NCBI RefSeq assembly: GCF_025685565.1
Contig: NZ_JAGSYE010000001.1
Coordinates: forward strand, 1,054,001-1,118,000
Direction: 5' to 3'
Length of the DNA: 64,000 nt
Source of the DNA: Granulicella aggregans
GTDB taxonomy: Bacteria; Acidobacteriota; Terriglobia; Terriglobales; Acidobacteriaceae
Position 1 is the stretch's first letter; the number at the start of each line of letters is the position of its first letter. Below, one piece after another: positions 56,933-64,000 of the stretch. Below the pieces are notes generated by a model. That model searched no databases, was not told where the DNA came from, and was given only the letters and a program-made list of their open reading frames with translations. The position numbers were made by a program, and so were the translations under genes.

Positions 56933-59900
56933 TCAGTTCAGTTGCTGCCAGTACTCGCCGGCGGCGGTGTTGGAGATGAGCGTGCCTTTGAAGTCTTTGC
57001 AGGCGTTGTTAGGGATGGTGATCGATGTAGTTCCAGTGATGTTGTTGAAGGGAGCGTCGGACGGTGCGGCGACGGTCAGCGTGTTCGATCCCGAGGACGA
57101 GTTGTTGCAGCGGCGGATGACGCGGTTGGTATAGCCGACGGCTGAGGGTAGCGTGTCGGTGATGGAGTTGCTCGCGGTGTTGAAGACCTTGCAGCCGTCG
57201 GCGGCTACTGACGTGTAGGTCGCGGTGGTGACTACGTTGGGGTCGCAGTTGGAGAGGGTCGAGCCGGTGACCTGATCGATGGCGTGGCTGGCCATGGGGG
57301 CGATGACGCTGGCCTGTCCGGTGGCGGTGAGGTGGGTGGTGTCGGATTGGTAGTAGGTGGTGTTGCTGTAGGCTCCGTCGGCGCCGACGATGGGGTTTCC
57401 GGCGAAGTCGGCGAGGGCGTCGCAGGCGTTGAGGGCCTGAGCGCGGATGAGTGGGTTGAGGGTGTCCTTGTCGGCGGCGTCGTTGGAGGTGCCGCTGGTG
57501 GCGCGGGAGATGGTGGTGGCGGCGATGGTCTTGAAGCCGAAGCTGTGCATGATGGAGCACTCTTCGAGGATGGAGTCCACCGCCTGCTGCGCTGTCCGGC
57601 CCTTGGTGACGATGTCGTTGGTGCCGTTCCAGATGAAGGAGACGTTGGACTTCGCGTTGGGGGCGTAGGCGAGCTTTTCGCGTGACGGAAGCAGGCTCAT
57701 GTTGACGTTCGAGCCGATGTTGCCGATGCCGTAGTTGACGACGTTGTAGGCGATGTTGGTGGAGAGGACGCCGGAGGTGCAGAACGGCGTGACGCCTTCG
57801 CCATTAGTGAGGGAGTCGCCGGTGCAGACGAGCTGCGGGGTGATGGTGGGCGTGTAGAAGGGCTGGAAGTTGACGCCTTTCGATTGGGCGAGGGTCTTGG
57901 TGAGGCCGGTGGCTGCTGCTGCGTCTTGTGCGGAGAGTTGCGTCGACCAAGCGGTCCAGCGATAGACCTGGCCGGTCATGTAGGTGTCGTAGCCGGTGGG
58001 CGAGCCGCAGACGTTGTAGACGCCGTTCGATTTGCCGAAGGTGGTGGCGCTGCCGGCGACGGTGGGCTGCTGGATGCCGTCGAGGTAGTAGGTGTCCTGG
58101 GTGGGGTTGCCGCCGGCGACGCCGAGGACGACGATGAGGACGTGGGTGCCGACCATCGAGCCGTCCATGGTGCTCTGCTGGCCGCCGTTGACGCTGAGGA
58201 AGGGCTGGTAGCCGTAGTTTTGCGAGCCGGAGTTGAAGCTGAGGCCGGCGATGGAGGAGTTCGCCCACAGCGTGTAGAAGGTGGGGTTGGCGGGGCCGTT
58301 GTTTCCGCCCGGAGCGTTGAGGGTGTAGACCATCATGATGGATTTGGCGTTCTGGGTGCCGGCGGTGGTGAAGTACTGGCCGGTTGCGCCGCCGGAGCCT
58401 GCGGTGCCGTTGCAGGCGAGGCCCTGGGATGTCCAGGTGGGAGCTGCTGGTGCGCTGGGGAAGCTGCCGGTATTGCCGTTGGGGCTGGAGTCGGCGGGCG
58501 CGGTGCCTGAGCCGTCGTTGAGCTGGTAGTCGGCGAGGACGGCGGACTGCTGAGGCAGGGTGGCGAAGCTGAAGGCGTTGCAGCTTCCATCGAGGGCGCA
58601 GGCGGTGCCGTTGATGGTGACGGAGGCCCCGTGGGTGGCGGCGGCCCCGAGGTTGGTGCCGTTGGTCTTGAGGCAGGTGATGGCTCCGCTGGGGGACATG
58701 GTGCAGTCGCCGGAGACGGTCTGCGGGGCAAAGGCGGTGCCTGCTGAGTTGCCGACGAGGACCTGGCCTGCTGACGGCGAGGTGGAAGAGCCTGTTCCGC
58801 CGCTCGTTGGGGCGATGGGTGTCGAAGCTGTCAGAGTTGTGAAGGCTCCGGTGGAGGGCGTGGTTGCGCCGATGGTTGCGCCGTCGATGGTGCCGGAGGT
58901 AATGGCGGCTGTGGAACTGCTGCCTCCGCCGCCCGTGCCTGCGGGAACGGACCAGGTGCCGTCTTCGCGAAGGTAGCGGGTGGTGCCGGCGGTTGCGCCG
59001 GGATCGGGGACGGCACCGATCGCGTGACTAGAGCCGCTCGCGCCGAAGAGAGGCAGGCGGGCAGCGGCGAAGGTTCCGGCGGAGATGCTGGAGGCGGTGA
59101 GGCCGGAGATGTTGGTGGCGTTGAGATTGGTTGCGTTGATGTTGGTTGCGGTGAAGCCGCTGGGAGCGAAGGTGAAGCCGGTGCCGCGCAGGCTCATGGT
59201 GAAGGTGCTGGACTGCGGGGTCCACTGCATGGTGTCGGTGCCGACGCTGCTTTGCAGCTCGAAGAGGTCGAAGGGGCTGTTCCACTTGGTGCAGCCGTGG
59301 GAGTTGCAGTTGACGTCGAAGAGGCTGGTCTCGCCGCCCTGGAGGACCATGGTGCGCTTCCAGACGCCGGTGGCCTCGTAGGCGGCGTCGGGCGCGTTGT
59401 GGGTGCCTCCGTTGCCGATGTAGTTCGACGCTGGCGTGGTGTTGTTGATGGTCCAGCCCTGCAGGCCGGGGCCGTTGTTGCCTTGGTAGGTGATGCCGGC
59501 GCGCGTGTAGGTCGTCGGGCGCGGCGTGGTCTGGGTGACGTAGGAGATGTCGGCGGCGAGCTGCTGCTGGAAGAAGTGCGGCTCTTCGACGGTGTCTCCC
59601 GTGGCCCAGGCGACGTTGTTGGGGGCAAGGGTCATGGCTCCATCGACGGCTTTGGTCGACGCGTTGTAGACGCTGAGGACCTCCGCCATGGGATAGAGGG
59701 CGAAGCCTCCGGTGACCAGCGTGATGGTGCCGCCGGTGCTGGTGCTGTTGGCCCCGGTCTGGGTGTAGGTGAGCGAGTTGGCGGCGATGGAGGTTACGGT
59801 GAAGGTGCCGTTATAGCTCGAGTCGGCTACGCCGGAGATGGTGACGGGCAGACCGTTGAGATCGAGCGGCAGGTTGCCGGTGGTCGTCAGCGTGACGAGG

Positions 59901-61912
59901 TTGCCGAAGCGGGTGAGGTTGGCGATGGCGAGGTTGACGTTGAGATAGGCGCTGGTGGTGTTCGATTGGCCGACGACGGACGAGGTGGTGCCCGCGTAGT
60001 ACAAGCCGTTCGCGGAGAAGGAACCGACGACGGGGAAGACCTGGCGGATGCCTGCGGTGGTGTCGACCGTCTGTTCGAGGCCATAGCCGCAGAGGCCGCC
60101 GATGGCGATGGTCGAGAGCGCGGCGTGGGCCTTGTTGAAGGTGATGCGCATGTGGGTGGCGTCGGTGACGGTGTAGGCGGCCATCTCGTAGTTCGAGGGA
60201 AGGACGCCGCTGACCTGGTCGGCGATGCAGGCGAGGCCGGAGGTTGCGGGAGCGGATGCGGTGCTGGTGGCGTAGCCCGAAGGAGTTCCACTGGTCGCGA
60301 TGGCGAAGGTGACGGTGCCGGGGGCGACGTTGTTGGCTTGCGACACGATGGCCTGACCGGTCGAGAAGAAGGTGCTGAGCGGGAAGGTGGTTCCGCTGAA
60401 GCTGGCGGAGGCGTGCGGGGTTCCGATCGTGCCTCCGGTGAGGGTGCCCGAGGAGATGACCTTGGCGGGGTTGGTGTCGATGAGGAAGCGGCCATCGCCC
60501 TGAGTGCCGGTGCCTGCGGTGGGAGTGATGTTGAGGGCGGTCGAGCCAGTGGAGCAGCCGGAGGCGCAGGTGCCGTCGAAGACGAGGGCGTCTTCGCTGA
60601 TCTGGATGTCCATTGGATGGGTGCCTTCGTCGGCCTCGTCGCGGAACCCGCCAGAGGAGACGAGGTACTCGGAGCCGATGAGGCAGTCGCCCACGCCGTA
60701 GCAGGAGGCGAGACGCGGGACGAGGACGTGCTGGCCCTGGGTGTTGTAGGTGCCGTTGACGGTCATGGCGCTGTAGCCGCTCTTGAAGTAGGGAACGGAG
60801 CCGTCGATGGTCTTGGGGTAGAGGTTCGAGCCGCCGGTGGGGGCGTTATCCGAGACGGCGAGGCCGACGGAGGTTGGACTCTGTGTGCCGTTGAGCTGGA
60901 AGAGCGCGGCGCCGCTGCGGGTGGAGACGACGTCGATGGACTGGCCGGATTCGATGCCGGGAGACTGGAAGTTTTCTGGGTTGATGTAGCTGTCCCAGCG
61001 ACCGCCTTTGCGGGTGTCTTCGACGTGGGTCTGGCTGGGCCACTGGAGGGGACGAAGCACCTCGTTGGCGTTATAGCTCGGGTCGGCGACCACCTGGCAG
61101 CCGCTGGTGCAGTCGGAGCTGGCGGTGGCGTTGGCGACGCCGTTGGCGAGGCCGGAGGTAGCATACCGCGAGGCGTACTCCGCTCCGTTGAGGCGGTTGA
61201 CGGAGAGCGCGGTGCCGGTGGGCTGGGCGATGATCTGGCTGGCGGCGGGGTTCAGCGCGACTCCGCCTGCGCCACCGCTGACCGAGGCGACACTGATGTC
61301 GACATAATGCTTGTCGGCAGCCTGGAGGCTGGAGACGGGATCGGCGGGGAGGACAAGCGGGCCGGTCATGGTGCCGCCGGCGATGGGGACGTAGGCGGTG
61401 GTGCCGGTGGTGGTGCCTCCGTTGACGGCGGCGGCGATGGCGGTGTCGACGTAGCTCTTGGTGACGGTCTGCAGGGCGACGCTGGCGGGGAGGACGGTGG
61501 ACTTGATGGTGGCGATGGTGACGGGCGTCGAGGAGACGGGGACGACCCAGTACTCGCGGCTGACGGTGCCGTCGTCGAGGTGATAGACGGCGGTGTAGTA
61601 GCTGCCCATGGGGTTCGATCCGGCGTTGGGTACGAGCGCGACGGTGAAGACGCCGCTGGTTCCGATGGTGACCGAGGTATTGCCGGCGGGAACGCTGAGG
61701 CCGGTGGACGTGGTGAAGGCTGGCCAACTGATGAGGACGGTGCCGGTGGCGGTGGTGCCGTCGGCGCGGTAGACGGTGTCGGTGAGCTGGGTGGTGGGGA
61801 GGGTGGTTTGCGCGGCTGCCAGGGTTGTCATTGGCGACGGGTTGCATCCGGCGAAGAGCGTGGCTATGAGTAAGAGCTTGATGAGCCAGTGGTGAATGCG
61901 GGTGCGTGGCAT
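56933..61912 (-). CDS. Giant tail-fibre-like lipoprotein with LamG-like and SGNH-hydrolase domains
   Basis: The product has 1659 residues from ATG 61912, six bases after AGGAGA. Residues 1-23 form a lipoprotein signal (HHWLIKLLLIATLFAGC, lipid-attachment Cys23). About 180-205 is a tail-fibre motif (MTGPLVLPADPVSSLQAADKHYVD). A long Thr/Gly/Ser-rich repetitive region follows to about 1100. Next are a LamG/concanavalin-like region (YQLNDGSGTAPADSSPNGNTG, about 1124-1340) and an SGNH/GDSL hydrolase (TGDSLTNGEG near 1365, IWNGTNDI near 1432, DTTHLTATGQ near 1525). It may bind and deacylate a surface polysaccharide. A lipobox is unexpected on a virion protein. It is 3-4 times longer than common fibres. 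Confidence 0.82.
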   Translation of the reverse strand: MPRTRIHHWLIKLLLIATLFAGCNPSPMTTLAAAQTTLPTTQLTDTVYRADGTTATGTVLISWPAFTTSTGLSVPAGNTSVTIGTSGVFTVALVPNAGSNPMGSYYTAVYHLDDGTVSREYWVVPVSSTPVTIATIKSTVLPASVALQTVTKSYVDTAIAAAVNGGTTTGTTAYVPIAGGTMTGPLVLPADPVSSLQAADKHYVDISVASVSGGAGGVALNPAASQIIAQPTGTALSVNRLNGAEYASRYATSGLANGVANATASSDCTSGCQVVADPSYNANEVLRPLQWPSQTHVEDTRKGGRWDSYINPENFQSPGIESGQSIDVVSTRSGAALFQLNGTQSPTSVGLAVSDNAPTGGSNLYPKTIDGSVPYFKSGYSAMTVNGTYNTQGQHVLVPRLASCYGVGDCLIGSEYLVSSGGFRDEADEGTHPMDIQISEDALVFDGTCASGCSTGSTALNITPTAGTGTQGDGRFLIDTNPAKVISSGTLTGGTIGTPHASASFSGTTFPLSTFFSTGQAIVSQANNVAPGTVTFAIATSGTPSGYATSTASAPATSGLACIADQVSGVLPSNYEMAAYTVTDATHMRITFNKAHAALSTIAIGGLCGYGLEQTVDTTAGIRQVFPVVGSFSANGLYYAGTTSSVVGQSNTTSAYLNVNLAIANLTRFGNLVTLTTTGNLPLDLNGLPVTISGVADSSYNGTFTVTSIAANSLTYTQTGANSTSTGGTITLVTGGFALYPMAEVLSVYNASTKAVDGAMTLAPNNVAWATGDTVEEPHFFQQQLAADISYVTQTTPRPTTYTRAGITYQGNNGPGLQGWTINNTTPASNYIGNGGTHNAPDAAYEATGVWKRTMVLQGGETSLFDVNCNSHGCTKWNSPFDLFELQSSVGTDTMQWTPQSSTFTMSLRGTGFTFAPSGFTATNINATNLNATNISGLTASSISAGTFAAARLPLFGASGSSHAIGAVPDPGATAGTTRYLREDGTWSVPAGTGGGGSSSTAAITSGTIDGATIGATTPSTGAFTTLTASTPIAPTSGGTGSSTSPSAGQVLVGNSAGTAFAPQTVSGDCTMSPSGAITCLKTNGTNLGAAATHGASVTINGTACALDGSCNAFSFATLPQQSAVLADYQLNDGSGTAPADSSPNGNTGSFPSAPAAPTWTSQGLACNGTAGSGGATGQYFTTAGTQNAKSIMMVYTLNAPGGNNGPANPTFYTLWANSSIAGLSFNSGSQNYGYQPFLSVNGGQQSTMDGSMVGTHVLIVVLGVAGGNPTQDTYYLDGIQQPTVAGSATTFGKSNGVYNVCGSPTGYDTYMTGQVYRWTAWSTQLSAQDAAAATGLTKTLAQSKGVNFQPFYTPTITPQLVCTGDSLTNGEGVTPFCTSGVLSTNIAYNVVNYGIGNIGSNVNMSLLPSREKLAYAPNAKSNVSFIWNGTNDIVTKGRTAQQAVDSILEECSIMHSFGFKTIAATTISRATSGTSNDAADKDTLNPLIRAQALNACDALADFAGNPIVGADGAYSNTTYYQSDTTHLTATGQASVIAPMASHAIDQVTGSTLSNCDPNVVTTATYTSVAADGCKVFNTASNSITDTLPSAVGYTNRVIRRCNNSSSGSNTLTVAAPSDAPFNNITGTTSITIPNNACKDFKGTLISNTAAGEYWQQLN

Positions 61913-61963
61913 GTGGTGTCTCCTGAAAGAACTTGGGTGGGGCGGGTGTCGCGTTTGGCTAAG

Positions 61964-62040
61964 GCGTACCTCAGCGGCTAAAGCCGCGTGGGGAGAGAGG
62001 TTGTGATGGCACGGCTGAAGCCGTGCCCTTAACAAGGCCC
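61964..62040 (+). repeat. Family A repeat (copy 5, short form)
   Basis: GCGTACCTCAGCGGCTAAAGCC, then the hairpin GGCACGGCTGAAGCCGTGCC and TTAACAAGGCCC. The AGCTTGTTGAAA end is missing. Confidence 0.75.
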
Positions 62041-62055
62041 AGGGAGCTTTTACGT

Positions 62056-62133
62056 CCCACCCATCGCTCTGCCACCCCAGCGAACAAAGAGCGTTCGCCG
62101 GGGACCCCGGACGCTGCGATGGATGGGGCACCC
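62056..62133 (+). repeat. Family C hairpin repeat with long loop
   Basis: CCATCGC and GCGATGG arms are 50 bp apart, within CCCAC ... GATGGGGCACCC. The loop itself holds a smaller stem (CGAAC/GTTCG type). Confidence 0.7.
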
Positions 62134-62181
62134 GAGCGTTGGCGGTGGTTCGTCCCACATCTCAGAACCTGTTTAATGACT

Positions 62182-62248
62182 CGTCATCTCGACCGGAGCG
62201 GCGGACGGCTTCATCGTCTGCCGCGTAGTGGAGAGACCCCGTATTTCG
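62182..62248 (-). repeat. Family B repeat, inverted copy
   Basis: Read on the minus strand it starts CGAAATACGGGGTCTCTCC and ends CGGTCGAGATGACG. The inner arms are GCGGC.GACG and CGTC.GCCGC, different from the other copies but again self-complementary. Confidence 0.8.
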
Positions 62249-62337
62249 CCTCGGTTCTTGCTGTTGCTGGCATCCTCAAGCCAAAAAAGAGACAACTTCC
62301 CAGGCGTTGTCGGTGGCTTGTGACAAAAGGACACAGA

Positions 62338-62402
62338 CGAAATGCGGGGGTCTCTCCACTGCGCCAAGCGATAGAGCCGCTTGGCTCCGGTCGAGATGAC
62401 GG
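62338..62402 (+). repeat. Family B repeat (copy 4)
   Basis: CGAAATGCGGGGGTCTCTCC ... CCGGTCGAGATGACGG with inner arms GCCAAGCG and CGCTTGGC. With the inverted copy at 62182 it makes a large inverted pair. Confidence 0.82.
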
Positions 62403-62414
62403 TCCTGTGATGGG

Positions 62415-63407
62415 CTAAAGAGAGCGCATGGGGCCGGGGAGGTAGCTGCGGAAGCAGAGGACCTGGGCGCTGTCGTTGGCGTCCGTTACCGGAAGGGCGC
62501 GGAAGGCGGCGGCTAGGCGCATGCGTTCGAGCGGTGCGGCGAGGCCGGTTGCGGTTGCGATAAGTGGGGCCGCGATCTCGGAGGCGCCTTGAAGCGGTTG
62601 AAGGCGTGGGTAGTGGTAGAGGATGCGGTCGCCTTGTTGCCCGTCGAAGACGAAGAGAGCGGACCACTCCTGGAAGAAGCTGCCGCCCTCGCGGTCGCAG
62701 AAGCCGGTGACGCGGCTGATCTGCATGCCTGCTATGGGCGCGCCTGCGATCAGAGGGCTGCCGAGGGTGAGGACGCCGGAGGCGATGGCGGTGACGCGGC
62801 CTACGTTGAGGGTGACGCGTCGGATGTAGTTGATGTCTGCGGCGACGGCGGGGGACGAGGTGACGTAGGCCGCTGCGACGCCGCTGCCGACGTAGCCGGT
62901 CTGGCTGGTGTAGTCGAGGTCTACGGCGACGATGTCTCCGAGGTTGAAGGTCGAGGATGCGGAGCCGACGTTGAGGGCCGTGGCGCTTGAGCCGGAGAGC
63001 GTGATGGGGACGGCCGTCGCGGCGGTGCCTCCGGAGCCGTTGGGATTTGTGCCTGTAGCGGTTACAAGTAGATTTAACTGCTCAGACCCGGCAGCGACGG
63101 CGAGTTGCAGCTTGCCCCAGCTTTCGAAGTCGAGCGATAGGGTGGCTTCGACCTCGCTGCGGACCTGGGTCTGGACGATGGCGGGCGCTCCGGTGCCGAG
63201 CGGGGCGATCTTACTCGCCGACTTGCGCGTGAAGTTGGAGGTCCAGCCTAGATCGATCCATGGTGCGGGTGGCGTGTCGAGCGAGAATGCTCCTTGTTGG
63301 GCCGGATCGAAGAGCGTCGGCGTGCCTGTCGTGCGATTGACGGGAGCGAAGTAGGCGCGGAGGCGGTTCGATACGGGGGCGGTGGCGGGGACGAGTTGCG
63401 AACTCAT
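62415..63407 (-). CDS. Putative phage major tail (tube) protein
   Basis: The protein has 330 residues starting at ATG 63407, which overlaps the upstream gene's stop (ATGA, 63404-63407). Sequence features are a tail-like N-terminus (APVNRTTGTPTLFDPAQQGAF), a run of beta-rich segments (VRSEVEATLSLDFESWGKLQLAVAAGS, LGDIVAVDLDYTSQTGYVGSG, VTLNVGRVTAIASGVLTLG) and GFCDREGGSFFQEWSALFVFDGQQGDRILYHYPRLQPL, which looks like the conserved core of tube-forming proteins. I do not recognise an exact family. Context (next to a tail-terminator-like gene and in the same operon as terminase and portal) supports a tail role. Confidence 0.65.
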   Translation of the reverse strand: MSSQLVPATAPVSNRLRAYFAPVNRTTGTPTLFDPAQQGAFSLDTPPAPWIDLGWTSNFTRKSASKIAPLGTGAPAIVQTQVRSEVEATLSLDFESWGKLQLAVAAGSEQLNLLVTATGTNPNGSGGTAATAVPITLSGSSATALNVGSASSTFNLGDIVAVDLDYTSQTGYVGSGVAAAYVTSSPAVAADINYIRRVTLNVGRVTAIASGVLTLGSPLIAGAPIAGMQISRVTGFCDREGGSFFQEWSALFVFDGQQGDRILYHYPRLQPLQGASEIAAPLIATATGLAAPLERMRLAAAFRALPVTDANDSAQVLCFRSYLPGPMRSL

Positions 63408-63913
63408 AGCTCACCCGCTTCCTGGTATGCGAAGACTTCAACGACGGCGGTGCGTTCGAGGCGTTCGCCGGAGGTCTTGACGGGCGCGAAGCGCGGAGTG
63501 CTCCAGAAGATGTTGGTGGACATGGTGACCGCGGGTGCTCCGGTGCCTGCGACACCGGAGAAGTTCTTCTTGATGGCGGACTGGGTCTCGGTGACGAGGG
63601 CGGCGGTGAGTTCGCCGTCCATGGCTCCGAGCAGGCGACCGCGGTCCATGCCGCCGTTGCCGGAGGTGCCATCGGTGGCGTAGTTGATCTGGCACTCCAT
63701 GGCGACGAGGGGCAGTGGGCTGGAGGCGTCGACGGTCATGGCGGTCCAGTGGAGGGTGAAGGCGTCGGTTGGCTGGAAGGCGGTGGGAAGCTCGTTCTCC
63801 TCGACGAGGACGCCCGGGCGGACCTGGCCGCGCAGCACGATGGTGCGCTCGGGATTGATCGAGGCGAGGCGAGTTCGTAAGGCGACGAAGAAGGAGTCGC
63901 GGGCGTCTTGCAT
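63404..63913 (-). CDS. Putative phage tail-completion / minor tail protein
   Basis: The protein has 169 residues from ATG 63913, behind AAGAGGT. MQDARDSFFVALRTRLASINPERTIVLRGQVRPGVLVEENELP and FTLHWTAMTVDASSPLPLVAMECQINYATDGTSGNGGMDRGRLLGAMDGEL have the size and alpha/beta pattern of tail-terminator or head-tail joining proteins; VFAYQEAGEL closes it. The family is not firmly recognised. It is translationally coupled to the tail-tube-like gene by a 4-bp overlap. Confidence 0.6.
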   Translation of the reverse strand: MQDARDSFFVALRTRLASINPERTIVLRGQVRPGVLVEENELPTAFQPTDAFTLHWTAMTVDASSPLPLVAMECQINYATDGTSGNGGMDRGRLLGAMDGELTAALVTETQSAIKKNFSGVAGTGAPAVTMSTNIFWSTPRFAPVKTSGERLERTAVVEVFAYQEAGEL

Positions 63914-64000
63914 GGGGACCTCTTGGGGTGGTGTTGAGGTGGATTGGGGCCGGAGATCGTTGGCCGAAAGGTTCGGACGGCATAGGAGATGTGAGCTGCG
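63914..64000. other. Right edge, upstream of phage tail genes
   Basis: These 87 bp have no stop codon in any minus-strand frame, so an upstream phage gene may run in from beyond the window. Nothing definite can be called. Confidence 0.3.

Larger units (their letters stand above)
61913..62414. other. Repeat-filled spacer in the phage operon
   Basis: These 502 bp have no gene. They hold one family A, one family C and two oppositely oriented family B elements, listed separately. Confidence 0.7.

Noticed and set aside
59024..61873. 949-residue open frame on the plus strand, antisense to the giant fibre gene
   Set aside because: Composition is dominated by Gly, Val, Asp and Glu as expected for the complement of a high-GC coding strand; no ribosome site, no domain. 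It is a shadow of the minus-strand gene.
62023..62418. 131-residue frame running through the repeat nest
   Set aside because: It translates family C and B repeats (for example HLDRSGGRLHRLPRSGE); such peptides arise wherever these repeats occur.
2284..63913. Idea that tRNA-Ser and its integrase relic are the integration site of the phage module
   Set aside because: The module begins 46 kb away with ordinary chromosomal genes between, and no duplicate tRNA end was seen next to it.

Overview
The window looks like part of an Acidobacteriota chromosome, most likely the class Terriglobia (Acidobacteriaceae-type soil bacteria). The reasons are three very large Oar-like TonB-dependent receptors with an N-terminal carboxypeptidase-regulatory-like domain, a membrane-tethered CadC/TolB/TPR protein, high GC content with many TTG/GTG starts, and several families of short interspersed hairpin repeats. 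This assignment is inference from gene content; no rRNA gene or marker protein for close placement is present. No CRISPR array, transposase or rRNA was seen.

Layout, left to right. 1-2.8 kb: the tail of a kelch-type protein, a MacB/FtsX permease, tRNA-Ser(UGA), and a decayed tyrosine-recombinase fragment 19 bp past the tRNA. 2.8-7 kb: a CadC-like TPR regulator, a shortened EAL protein and CutC. 7-18 kb: a TonB receptor, an OmpR-type two-component pair, and a divergent YVTN-propeller/small secreted protein/TonB receptor operon with a possible OmpR-type direct-repeat operator between them. 18-20 kb: a secreted PLC-like/purple-acid-phosphatase fusion. 20-31.5 kb: a galactan-utilisation locus (GH35 beta-galactosidase, TonB receptor, propeller sensor kinase plus NarL-type regulator, GH53 endo-galactanase) with a phased direct-repeat operator candidate in its central divergent promoter. 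31.5-34.6 kb: cupin, lipoamide dehydrogenase, a HicBA module whose antitoxin carries an in-frame TGA, and lipB. 35-48.5 kb: GGDEF-EAL protein, Tag glycosylase, an MCP behind a CRP-like site, STAS protein, 2-oxo-acid dehydrogenase E2, thioredoxin 2, two paralogous receiver + RsbRD_N-like regulators (one frameshifted), a KH protein and purEK.

48.5-64 kb is a phage structural module, all on the minus strand and read right to left: two tail proteins, a 1659-residue lipobox-bearing tail-fibre/SGNH protein, large terminase, a HipA-like kinase, a DUF3037 protein, portal, a 784-residue tail protein and a small coiled-coil/TM protein. No capsid or integrase is in the window. The HipA-like/DUF3037 pair sits as cargo between terminase and portal, both genes start with TTG behind a strong AAAGGAG, and the DUF3037 gene is bracketed by exact 16-bp inverted repeats and two 109-bp direct repeats. 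This is the best candidate for an undescribed system here.

Across the window, four or five families of 30-130 bp palindromic repeats occupy intergenic space. In two families the flanks are fixed while the hairpin arms differ from copy to copy with compensating changes. One copy lies inside the terminase reading frame between perfect 8-bp direct repeats. They also fill the gaps of the phage module, which suggests that the module has been resident in the host for a long time.
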